NCBI GenBank assembly: GCA_023426375.1
Contig: JAFAAV010000069.1
Location: 1-11,646, forward strand
DNA from: Actinomycetes bacterium
Lineage (GTDB): Bacteria; Actinomycetota; Actinomycetes; Actinomycetales; Micrococcaceae
Length of the DNA: 11,646 nucleotides
Direction: 5' to 3'
The notes under the pieces are model-generated. The model had not been told where the DNA came from, did not search any database, and saw only the letters and a program-made list of their open reading frames with translations. Positions 5,914-11,646 of this stretch are shown here, in pieces; positions within the stretch are counted from its first letter, which is position 1; each line of letters begins with the position of its first letter. Made by a program: the position numbers and the translations under genes.

Positions 5914-7224
5914 GTGACCATGTCTGACGTTCCCCTGACCATGACCCCCGAATTTCACCGAGCCACGCGCGAGCATCCCCGGCGCGTGGTCATTCTCGGG
6001 TCCACGGGTTCCATCGGCACGCAAGCGCTCGACGTAGTCGCCTCCGCGCGGAAGTTGAGGCGGCCGGGGGAGGACGACACCGCCGCAGGGCACCCGCCGC
6101 TATCGGTCACGGCCTTGGCCGCGGGAACGTCAAATCTTGCCCTGTTGGCCGAGCAGGCTGTCCGCGAACGAGTGGCGGCGGTCGGTACCAGCGGCACGGC
6201 CGAGCATGCGGCGGAACTGAAGGATCTCATCTCCCAGCGCGCCAGTGAGAAAGGATTGACGGGCTTCAGCCCGGAAATTTTCCACGGGCCGGAGGCCTCG
6301 ACACGCGTTGCAGAATGGGCCGACTGTGATGTTGTTCTCAATGGCATCACAGGATCGATCGGATTGGCGCCGACTCTTGCCGCCCTGCACGCTGGGAAAC
6401 CCGTGGCCCTGGCCAACAAGGAATCCCTGATCGCTGGTGGCCCCCTCGTCAAACAGGCGGCAGCCGCTACCGGCTTGGAATCCCCGTTGATCCCGGTGGA
6501 TTCCGAGCATTCGGCTCTGGCGCAGGCACTGCGGGGAGGGCGTTCTAATGAGGTGGACCGGCTGATCCTCACGGCGTCCGGTGGTCCGTTCCGCGGGATG
6601 AAGCGGGAGGATCTGCAGGCGGTGACTCCCGAGCAGGCCCTCAAGCACCCCACATGGGATATGGGGGTCATGGTGACGACGAACTCGGCAACCATGGTCA
6701 ACAAAGCCCTCGAAGTTCTGGAAGCCTCCTTGCTCTTCGACATCGAGCTGGATCGGATCGACGTGACCGTGCACCCGCAGTCCGTGGTGCACTCCATGGT
6801 GCAGTTCGTGGACGGTTCCACGCTGGCCCAGGCCTCACCGCCCGACATGCGCTTGCCCATCGCCCTGGGTATCGGGTGGCCGCACAGAATTACCGGTGCA
6901 GCGGCACCCTGCGATTGGACACAAGCCGCGCAGTGGACCTTCGAGCCGCTGGATTCCGAGGCATTCCCCGCGATCGATCTGATGAAGCACGCCGGAAACC
7001 TGGGTGGCACATGGCCCGCCGTCTTCAATGCCGCCAATGAGCAGGCCGTGTATGCCTTCCACCGGGGTGAGGTGAAGTTCACGGACATCGTGGACACCGT
7101 GGCTGCAGTTGTGGACGAACACGAGGGCGAGAGATCCCCTCGGCTCGAGGATGTTCTCGGCGCGGAGGAATGGGCCAGGGATCGCGCGGATCGGCTGATA
7201 GCGCAGCGTTTCAGGACACGCTGA
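5914..7224 (+). CDS. dxr: 1-deoxy-D-xylulose 5-phosphate reductoisomerase
   Basis: Dxr converts DXP to 2-C-methyl-D-erythritol 4-phosphate with NADPH and a divalent metal, the committed step of the MEP isoprenoid pathway. In the 436-residue product, the NADPH loop GSTGSIG is at 29-35 and NGITGSIGLAPTLAAL at 143-158. The ALANKESLIAGG element is at 165-176 and the metal ligands D196 and E198 lie in PVDSEHS, with E267 in MVNKALE. The substrate loop HPTWDMG is at 245-251 and HPQSVVHSMVQF at 287-298. It is longer than the usual 390-400 residues: there is a leader of about 20 residues and a polar insertion at about 46-62. The GTG at 5914 has AGGAG at 5903-5907; an ATG two codons later (5920) is an equal option. 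A terminator ends only 33 nt upstream and no clear promoter fits between. Confidence 0.96.
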   Translation: MTMSDVPLTMTPEFHRATREHPRRVVILGSTGSIGTQALDVVASARKLRRPGEDDTAAGHPPLSVTALAAGTSNLALLAEQAVRERVAAVGTSGTAEHAAELKDLISQRASEKGLTGFSPEIFHGPEASTRVAEWADCDVVLNGITGSIGLAPTLAALHAGKPVALANKESLIAGGPLVKQAAAATGLESPLIPVDSEHSALAQALRGGRSNEVDRLILTASGGPFRGMKREDLQAVTPEQALKHPTWDMGVMVTTNSATMVNKALEVLEASLLFDIELDRIDVTVHPQSVVHSMVQFVDGSTLAQASPPDMRLPIALGIGWPHRITGAAAPCDWTQAAQWTFEPLDSEAFPAIDLMKHAGNLGGTWPAVFNAANEQAVYAFHRGEVKFTDIVDTVAAVVDEHEGERSPRLEDVLGAEEWARDRADRLIAQRFRTR

Positions 7225-7242
7225 GCACGACCTACCCCGTGT

Positions 7243-7248
7243 TAGGAT
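7243..7248 (+). promoter_or_regulatory. Candidate -10 box for the riboswitch-metQNI transcript
   Basis: TAGGAT matches the -10 consensus at four of six positions and would start RNA about 5-8 nt downstream, at the first bases of riboswitch stem P1 (7253). No good -35 is visible 16-18 nt upstream, which falls at the end of dxr. The position argues for a real promoter; the sequence alone is modest. Confidence 0.45.
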
Positions 7249-7252
7249 TGGC

Positions 7253-7370
7253 GCCGGATGACGAGATCCGGCGCGAAGCTCTGGCTGGCCGGACGGCAAC
7301 CCTCTCCCGTAGCGGGGTGCCCCAGATGACCATCCGGCCGCGGTTAACGTAGCTCCCGGCAAGTGCGGTT
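7253..7370 (+). ncRNA. SAM-IV-like (SAM-I/IV clan) riboswitch aptamer
   Basis: This binds S-adenosylmethionine and controls the methionine uptake genes that follow. P1 is an eight-pair stem, GCCGGATG (7253-7260) with CATCCGGC (7331-7338). P2 pairs TCCGGC (7267-7272) with GCCGGA (7288-7293). P3 begins with GGCAACCCTC at 7295 and returns with GGGGTGCCCC, containing the hairpin CCCG-TAG-CGGG (7306-7316). The P2 apical loop TCTGG (7280-7284) is exactly complementary to CCAGA (7322-7326), the pseudoknot of this clan. The conserved GATGA follows, and the 3' element GGCAAGTGCGG (7358-7368) resembles the GGCAAGCGCGG of mycobacterial SAM-IV. The linker before that element is short compared with the classic SAM-IV P4 stem, so a SAM-I/IV variant is possible. 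The gene context (metQNI) supports the ligand. Confidence 0.88.
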
Positions 7371-7400
7371 TCCCGAATCAACTAGCACGAGCCCTACGAC

Positions 7401-7437
7401 TGCGGTGTGTCCTCGACGCACCGCATTTCGTTGTTAA
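7401..7437 (+). terminator. Riboswitch-controlled terminator in the metQ leader
   Basis: TGCGGTGTGTC (7401-7411) pairs with GACGCACCGCA (7415-7425) over 11 positions, one of them a G-U pair, with a three-base loop. TTTCGTTGTT follows, a fair U-rich tract. It lies 31 nt after the aptamer and 37 nt before the metQ start, the expected place for an expression platform. The right arm ACCGCA (7420-7425) is also complementary to TGCGGT (7364-7369) at the 3' end of the aptamer, which would form an antiterminator. Confidence 0.8.
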
Positions 7438-7473
7438 TCGCCCAGAACATTCCACACCTCGGAAAGGCACATC

Positions 7474-8361
7474 GTGCGATCTCACCGTTTGATCCCCCTT
7501 GCGCTGGCCACCACCATCGGCCTCACCCTGACCGCGTGCGGCGGCGGAGACTCTGAATCCTCCGATCCCGCTGCCGACGGCGTCATCACTATCGGCATCG
7601 TTGGTTCGGAGCCTGCTCACGACGCGCTCAAGGAAGTTGCTGCCGAGAATGACATCTCGGTCGAGTACGTCGACTTCAGCGACTACAACCAGCCGAACCC
7701 CGCCACCAAGAGCGGCGACGTGGACATGAACTGGTTCCAGCACACGGCGTACCTTGCTGATTACAACAACAACTCTGGTGACACCATTACGCCGGTCGGT
7801 TCCACCGCGATCTACCCGTTGGGTATGTACTCCAGCAAATACGACTCCCTGGACCAGATCAAGGACGGCGATGAGATCGCCATCCCCAATGACTCGATCA
7901 ACCTGGGTCGAGCCCTGAACCTGCTCAAGCAGGAGGGGCTGGTGGAGTTCACCAAGGACACCATTGCCCCGACTGAAGGTGACATTGACACCGAAAAGTC
8001 CAAGGTTTCTGTCCGCCCCGTATCCGCTGAACAGACCGTCTTGTCGATGGATTCCGTGGCTGCTTCCGTGATCAACAACGACTTCCTGGGCCGAGCGAAC
8101 ATCGATCCGAAGTCCGCGCTCGCCTCGGATGATCCCAAGCAGGACAGCGCAAAGGTATTCAACAATCTGTTCGCGGCCACCGAGGCCAACGCGGACAACG
8201 AGACGCTGAAGAAGGTCGCGAGCTTCTACTACGACCCCAAGGTCTTGAAGGCTGAGGATGAGGAGAGCAAGGGTACCGCTGTTCCGACAGAGGTGGATCA
8301 GCAGGAACTGAAGGACCTGCTGAAGCGGTACCAGGAAGACTTGAAGGAACAGACCCAGTGA
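7474..8361 (+). CDS. metQ: Methionine-binding lipoprotein of an ABC importer
   Basis: MetQ captures methionine outside the membrane and delivers it to the MetNI transporter. The 295-residue protein starts with a basic tip and hydrophobic stretch ending in the lipobox LTAC, with the lipidated cysteine at residue 22. The mature part is of the NLPA family: ITIGIVGSEPAHDAL (38-52) and the MNWFQHTAYLADYN segment (85-98). Further on are AIPNDSINLGRALNLLKQEG (136-155) and the VAASVINNDF element (195-204), where family members have ligand-binding Asn residues. GTG at 7474 is preceded by GGAAAGG (7461-7467). Its stop overlaps the metN start by 4 nt (GTGA at 8358-8361). The riboswitch upstream implies that it is shut off when SAM is plentiful. 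NLPA proteins can carry other ligands, but the riboswitch makes methionine the best call. Confidence 0.93.
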   Translation: MRSHRLIPLALATTIGLTLTACGGGDSESSDPAADGVITIGIVGSEPAHDALKEVAAENDISVEYVDFSDYNQPNPATKSGDVDMNWFQHTAYLADYNNNSGDTITPVGSTAIYPLGMYSSKYDSLDQIKDGDEIAIPNDSINLGRALNLLKQEGLVEFTKDTIAPTEGDIDTEKSKVSVRPVSAEQTVLSMDSVAASVINNDFLGRANIDPKSALASDDPKQDSAKVFNNLFAATEANADNETLKKVASFYYDPKVLKAEDEESKGTAVPTEVDQQELKDLLKRYQEDLKEQTQ

Positions 8362-9410
8362 CCGAAGTATCCAGTGAGCGCACCCTGGTGCGCTTCCGGG
8401 ATGTCAGCAAGGTCTACACAGGCGGATCCAAGCGGGAACCCCGCGTGGTCAACGCCGTGGACAACGTCACCCTGGACATCACCAAGGGCGAGATCTTTGC
8501 CGTGATCGGGTACTCCGGTGCCGGCAAGTCCACACTCGTGCGATTGATCAACGGCCTGGAGCCGATCAGCTCCGGATCGTTGGAGGTTGCGGGGAACCGG
8601 GTGGACGGCAAGTCCGAGACCCAGTTGGCCCCGATCCGCCAGAAGATCGGCATGATTTTCCAGCAGTTCAACCTGTTCACGTCACGCACCGTGGCGGGCA
8701 ACATCGAGTACCCGCTCAAGCGCGCAGGGTGGAAGCCCGAGGAACGTAAGCGTCGCGTAAGCGAACTGTTGGACTTCGTGGGACTGACTGACCGTGCCAA
8801 GAACTATCCTGAGCAGCTGTCCGGTGGGCAGAAGCAGCGCGTGGGTATCGCTCGCGCGCTGGCGTCCAATCCGGAACTGTTGCTCGCGGACGAGTCAACG
8901 TCCGCCCTGGATCCGGAGACGACCCAGGAAGTCCTCGGACTGCTCAAGCGGGTCAATCGGGAGCTGGGGATCACCATTGTGCTGATCACCCACGAGATGG
9001 ACGTGGTTCGTTCCATCGCGGACCGTGTGGCCGTGATGGACACCGGTCGCGTGGTCGAGGTGGGCACGACGTCGGATGTCTTCGCCTACCCGCAGGCCGA
9101 GACCACCCGGAAGTTCGTCTCCTCCGTGATGCGCACCGTGCCCCGCGAGGATGAGATCGCCAAGGTTCGTGAGGAGCACCCGGGTCGTCTGATCCTGGTG
9201 GACGTCACGGATCAGAACCGCATCGGTTCGGTGCTCTCGGAGTGTGCCCGGGACGGAGTGACGTTCGAGATCGCGTTCGGCGGTATCTCCATGCTGCAGT
9301 CGCGGTCGTTCGGCACCCTCACACTGTCGCTGAACGGGCCGGACACCGCGGTGGAGAACACCATTGTCAGACTGCGTGAAATCACCAAGGTAGAGGAGGT
9401 GGCCCGCTAA
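8358..9410 (+). CDS. metN: Methionine ABC transporter ATP-binding protein
   Basis: MetN hydrolyses ATP to drive methionine import and is sensed-inhibited by intracellular methionine through its C-terminal domain. In the 350-residue product Walker A is GYSGAGKST (51-59), the Q-loop is QQFNLF (102-107) and the signature is LSGGQKQR (154-161). Walker B is LLLADE (174-179), the D-loop SALD (182-185) and the switch histidine H212. Residues about 275-345 form the ACT-like NIL domain (LILVDVTDQNRIGSVLSE and following), found in MetN and used for regulation by bound methionine. The GTG start lies inside the metQ stop region (GTGA), and the stop shares one base with metI (TAATG), so the three genes are tightly coupled. 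All ATPase motifs are intact. Confidence 0.96.
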   Translation: MTEVSSERTLVRFRDVSKVYTGGSKREPRVVNAVDNVTLDITKGEIFAVIGYSGAGKSTLVRLINGLEPISSGSLEVAGNRVDGKSETQLAPIRQKIGMIFQQFNLFTSRTVAGNIEYPLKRAGWKPEERKRRVSELLDFVGLTDRAKNYPEQLSGGQKQRVGIARALASNPELLLADESTSALDPETTQEVLGLLKRVNRELGITIVLITHEMDVVRSIADRVAVMDTGRVVEVGTTSDVFAYPQAETTRKFVSSVMRTVPREDEIAKVREEHPGRLILVDVTDQNRIGSVLSECARDGVTFEIAFGGISMLQSRSFGTLTLSLNGPDTAVENTIVRLREITKVEEVAR

Positions 9411-10066
9411 TGGATTGGTCAGTACTAGGACCCCAATTGCTCTCCGCCACCGGCGAGACCCTCTACATGGTGGCCGTCACCCTGGTGTTGGCGGGGCTCA
9501 TCGGACTCGTGGTGGGCGTGGGGCTTTACGTCACCCGTCGGGGCAACATTTTGGAGAACACCGCGGTCTTCACCGCGCTGAACCTCCTGGTGAACTTCAT
9601 CCGCCCTATCCCGTTCATCATCCTGCTGGCCGCACTGGGCCAGGCCACGGAGGCCGTTGTGGGTACCCGACTGGGCCCCAACGCCGCGATCTTCGCCATG
9701 ACCATTGGCGCAACGTTCGCGGTGGCGCGCATCGTGGAGCAGAACCTGATGAGCGTGGATCCGGGTGTCGTGGAAGCGGCACGTTCCATGGGCGTGTCTC
9801 GGTTCAAGATCATCACCACGGTGATCCTGCCCGAGGCTCTCGGTCCGCTGGTGCTCGGTTACACCTTCTTGGTCATCGGCATTACGGACATGTCCGCCAT
9901 GGCCGGTGCCATCGGCGCCGGCGGTTTGGGCGACTTCGCGTTGCGTCTGGGGTACCAGCGCTTCAACGACGAGGTCACCTGGGCCGCTGTGATTGTGATC
10001 ATCATCCTCGTGCAGATGGTCCAGTTCTTCGGTAACTGGTTGGCGCGCAAGATCATGCGTCGCTAG
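9410..10066 (+). CDS. metI: Methionine ABC transporter permease
   Basis: MetI forms the membrane channel of the MetNIQ importer. The 218-residue protein has five or so membrane helices, the first at about residues 15-41. The EAA coupling loop, which docks onto MetN, is at about 122-141 (EAARSMGVSRFKIITTVILP). The MetI hallmark AMAGAIGAGGLGDFALRLGY lies at 163-182 and is followed by the QRFN element. The ATG overlaps the metN stop by one base and has GAGGAGG at 9393-9399 inside metN. The length fits the family. A strong hairpin follows 21 nt after the stop. Confidence 0.95.
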   Translation: MDWSVLGPQLLSATGETLYMVAVTLVLAGLIGLVVGVGLYVTRRGNILENTAVFTALNLLVNFIRPIPFIILLAALGQATEAVVGTRLGPNAAIFAMTIGATFAVARIVEQNLMSVDPGVVEAARSMGVSRFKIITTVILPEALGPLVLGYTFLVIGITDMSAMAGAIGAGGLGDFALRLGYQRFNDEVTWAAVIVIIILVQMVQFFGNWLARKIMRR

Positions 10067-10087
10067 CGGAGGAAACCGTTACGAACC

Positions 10088-10122
10088 CCGCCCCGGACCT
10101 TCCCACGGAAGGCCCGGGGCGG
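10088..10122 (+). terminator. Hairpin terminator after metI
   Basis: CCGCCCCGG (10088-10096) pairs with CCGGGGCGG (10114-10122). After one A-C mismatch, CCTTCC (10098-10103) pairs with GGAAGG (10107-10112) around a CAC loop. The stem is very strong but only GTCGTTG follows, with no real T-run. High-GC actinobacteria often have such terminators. It separates metQNI from ispG. Confidence 0.7.
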
Positions 10123-10164
10123 CGTCGTTGGGGCGTTCGTTTGCTCACGTCCGGCTGCAGGCTC

Positions 10165-10198
10165 TCGACAAGGTGGCACAATGGAAGGTGAATAAATC
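10165..10198 (+). promoter_or_regulatory. Candidate promoter of ispG
   Basis: TCGACA (10165-10170) differs from the -35 consensus at one base. An AT-rich stretch, TGAATAAATC, follows at 10189-10198 and could hold the -10, although no hexamer there is a close match. The 181-nt gap 10067-10247 contains only this, the metI hairpin upstream, and a weak stem CGGGG/CCCCG (10198-10222). No gene is seen in the gap. Confidence 0.4.
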
Positions 10199-10247
10199 GG
10201 GGAGTGCGCTTGAGTACCCCCGGCCAACAAGCTTCTGGAGGCAATTC

Positions 10248-11414
10248 GTGAGTTCGGTCAGTCTCGGTATGCCCGCTGCACCCCAGCCGGTCCTTTCACC
10301 TCGACGGAAGACCCGTCAGATCCAGGTGGGGTCCGTGGGTGTCGGATCGGATTTCCCGGTCAGCGTGCAGTCGATGACCACCACGCCCACCACGGACATC
10401 AACGCCACGTTGCAGCAGATCGCGGAGCTCAATGCCGCCGGTTGCGACATCGTGCGAGTTGCCTGCCCGTCTCAGGACGATGCTGATGCGCTCCCCATCA
10501 TCGCCAAGAAATCACCCATTCCGGTGATCGCGGATATTCACTTCCAGCCCAAGTACGTGTACGCAGCCATCGACGCCGGCTGCGCGGCGGTCCGTGTGAA
10601 TCCGGGCAACATTCGGAAGTTCGACGATCAGATCGAGGGCATTTCCCGCGCGGCAGAAGCCGCCGGTGTCTCCATCCGGATCGGCGTGAATGCGGGTTCC
10701 CTGGACAAGCGACTGCTTGAGAAGTACGGCAAGGCCACTCCCGAGGCGCTCATGGAATCCGCCGTGTGGGAGGCTTCCTTATTCGAGGAACACGACTTCC
10801 ACGACTTCAAGATTTCCGTCAAGCACAACGACCCCGTGACCATGGTGCGCGCCTACCAGTTGCTCGCCGAGCGCGGCGACTGGCCGTTGCACCTGGGCGT
10901 GACCGAAGCCGGGCCTGCACTGCAGGGCACCGTGAAGTCCGCGACAGCCTTTGGCATTCTGCTGGGACAGGGCATCGGAGACACTATTCGCGTCTCGCTG
11001 TCCGCACCCCCGGTTGAAGAGGTCAAGGTGGGCAACCAGATCCTGCAGTCGCTGGGCCTGCGCCCGCGCAAGCTGGAGATCGTTTCGTGCCCCTCCTGCG
11101 GCCGCGCCCAGGTGGACGTCTACAAGCTCGCCGACGACGTCACCAAGGGCCTTGAGCACTTGACCGTACCGTTGCGCGTGGCCGTCATGGGCTGCGTGGT
11201 GAATGGCCCCGGTGAAGCTCGTGAAGCGGATCTGGGTGTGGCGTCTGGCAACGGTAAGGGCCAGATCTTCGTTAAGGGCGAGGTCATCAAGACTGTCCCC
11301 GAGGACCAGATCGTGGAGACCCTGCTCGAGCAGGCGAATCTCATGGCCGAGGATATGGAACTCGACGAGAACGGTCAGCCCGTGGAGGGCGCACCGGTCG
11401 TGACGGCCGGATGA
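10248..11414 (+). CDS. ispG: 4-hydroxy-3-methylbut-2-enyl diphosphate synthase (flavodoxin/ferredoxin-dependent)
   Basis: IspG (GcpE) reductively opens MEcPP to HMBPP, the penultimate step of the MEP pathway, using a [4Fe-4S] cluster. The 388-residue product has the N-terminal TIM-barrel motifs VQSMTTTPTTD (40-50), VRVACPSQDDA (69-79), PVIADIHFQPKY (92-103) and RVNPGNI (116-122). In the C-terminal cluster domain the ligands are C281 and C284 (SCPSCGR) and C316 (MGCVVNGPGEA). E323 is a further conserved residue. The spacing (+3, +32, +7) matches E. coli IspG (C270, C273, C305, E312). I chose the GTG at 10248, which has GGAGG at 10237-10241. A start 40 codons earlier (10128) would run through the candidate promoter and add residues unlike the family. 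The stop overlaps the following ATG by 4 nt (ATGA at 11411-11414). Confidence 0.96.
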   Translation: MSSVSLGMPAAPQPVLSPRRKTRQIQVGSVGVGSDFPVSVQSMTTTPTTDINATLQQIAELNAAGCDIVRVACPSQDDADALPIIAKKSPIPVIADIHFQPKYVYAAIDAGCAAVRVNPGNIRKFDDQIEGISRAAEAAGVSIRIGVNAGSLDKRLLEKYGKATPEALMESAVWEASLFEEHDFHDFKISVKHNDPVTMVRAYQLLAERGDWPLHLGVTEAGPALQGTVKSATAFGILLGQGIGDTIRVSLSAPPVEEVKVGNQILQSLGLRPRKLEIVSCPSCGRAQVDVYKLADDVTKGLEHLTVPLRVAVMGCVVNGPGEAREADLGVASGNGKGQIFVKGEVIKTVPEDQIVETLLEQANLMAEDMELDENGQPVEGAPVVTAG

Positions 11415-11646
11415 TTCGATACCGGGTGACGCGTTTGCTGGTTCCCGGGGCAGTGCCCCAGTCCCAATTGGACCAGCTTTTGGCGCGTCACGCGGTGTCC
11501 TCGGTGTTCGTGGGAGCGCACGTCGAGACGGTGCGCACCGCTCGACGTCGCCGCCCACCGCCCGTGGTGGGCGTGATGAACCCCGCCCAGGAACTCGTGG
11601 GCGCCTGCTGGGTCGGCACCAACGTGGTTCCGATCGCGTTGGACGA
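11411..11646 (+). CDS. GNAT N-acetyltransferase, DUF4081-type N-terminus (partial, runs off the window)
   Basis: From the ATG at 11411 an open frame continues for 78 codons to the window edge with no stop. The product begins MIRYRVTRLLVPGAVPQSQL, followed by LLARHAVSSVFVGAHVE, and ends with ELVGACWVGTNVVPIALD. The pattern of a short receiver segment, then VFVxAxVE, then GACWxGxNxVP, is that of the DUF4081 domain that precedes a GNAT acetyltransferase domain in actinobacteria. The mycobacterial gene after ispG/gcpE (Rv2867c in M. tuberculosis) is of this kind. Only the N-terminal part is visible, so the catalytic GNAT domain is assumed. The substrate is unknown. The 4-nt overlap with ispG points to coupled translation. 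Confidence 0.85.
   Translation, partial: MIRYRVTRLLVPGAVPQSQLDQLLARHAVSSVFVGAHVETVRTARRRRPPPVVGVMNPAQELVGACWVGTNVVPIALD

Noticed and set aside
6324..6352. CTGTGATG...CATCACAG inverted repeat resembling a spaced CRP half-site pair
   Set aside because: The spacer is 13 nt, wrong for a CRP/GlxR site, and the bases encode the conserved Dxr segment NGITGSIG and the residues before it. Coding constraint and chance explain it.
5955..7097. 380-codon open frame on the minus strand opposite dxr
   Set aside because: It is a Ser/Ala/Arg-rich antisense frame of dxr with no motif; dxr has every family motif intact.
10128..10247. A 40-codon upstream extension of ispG
   Set aside because: The segment contains the candidate promoter and leader, its translation is unlike IspG N-termini, and a good ribosome-binding site precedes the GTG at 10248.

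Overview
The window comes from a high-GC Gram-positive bacterium, most likely order Micrococcales and perhaps family Micrococcaceae. Support for this is the moderately high GC (about 60% by eye), the order pyrH-frr-cdsA ... dxr ... ispG-GNAT that is typical of actinobacterial chromosomes, an actinobacterial-type protein with repeated DivIVA motifs, a DUF485 + acetate/monocarboxylate symporter pair, and a SAM-IV-like riboswitch. All genes read on the + strand and almost no coding capacity is wasted. I see no insertion sequence, tRNA, rRNA, CRISPR array or phage gene. The genus cannot be fixed from this sequence.

Layout. (1) 85-3282: pyrH (UMP kinase), frr (ribosome recycling factor), cdsA (CDP-diglyceride synthase) and a protein with four DivIVA-like motifs, closed by a strong intrinsic terminator at 3314-3357. 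A 40-nt near-perfect hairpin lies inside the first codons of cdsA. (2) 3405-5443: a CRP/GlxR-like operator followed by a DUF485 membrane protein and an ActP/MctC-type sodium:solute symporter, probably for uptake of acetate or similar monocarboxylates. (3) 5560-5829: a small GlsB/YeaQ-type membrane protein with its own terminator, which has a UUCG loop. (4) 5914-7224: dxr, the second step of the MEP isoprenoid pathway. (5) 7243-10122: a methionine uptake unit made of a promoter, a SAM-IV-like riboswitch, a terminator/antiterminator platform, metQ, metN, metI and a terminal hairpin. (6) 10248-11646: ispG, a late MEP-pathway step, overlapped by the start of a GNAT acetyltransferase (DUF4081-type N-terminus) that runs off the end of the window and has no stop codon here.

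How it works together. The backbone is a conserved housekeeping neighbourhood for nucleotide supply, translation, phospholipid precursors and isoprenoid precursors. Two transport modules (acetate and methionine) and one stress-type membrane protein sit within it. In Mycobacterium tuberculosis the corresponding order includes rlmN after cdsA and the site-2 protease gene rip1/rseP between dxr and ispG. Neither is present here; the dxr-ispG interval holds the methionine operon instead.

I do not see a wholly new multi-gene system. The observations most worth checking are the complete SAM riboswitch with visible pseudoknot covariation and a mutually exclusive terminator, the hairpin inside cdsA, the CRP/GlxR-like dyad before the acetate module, and the replacement of the intramembrane protease gene by metQNI.
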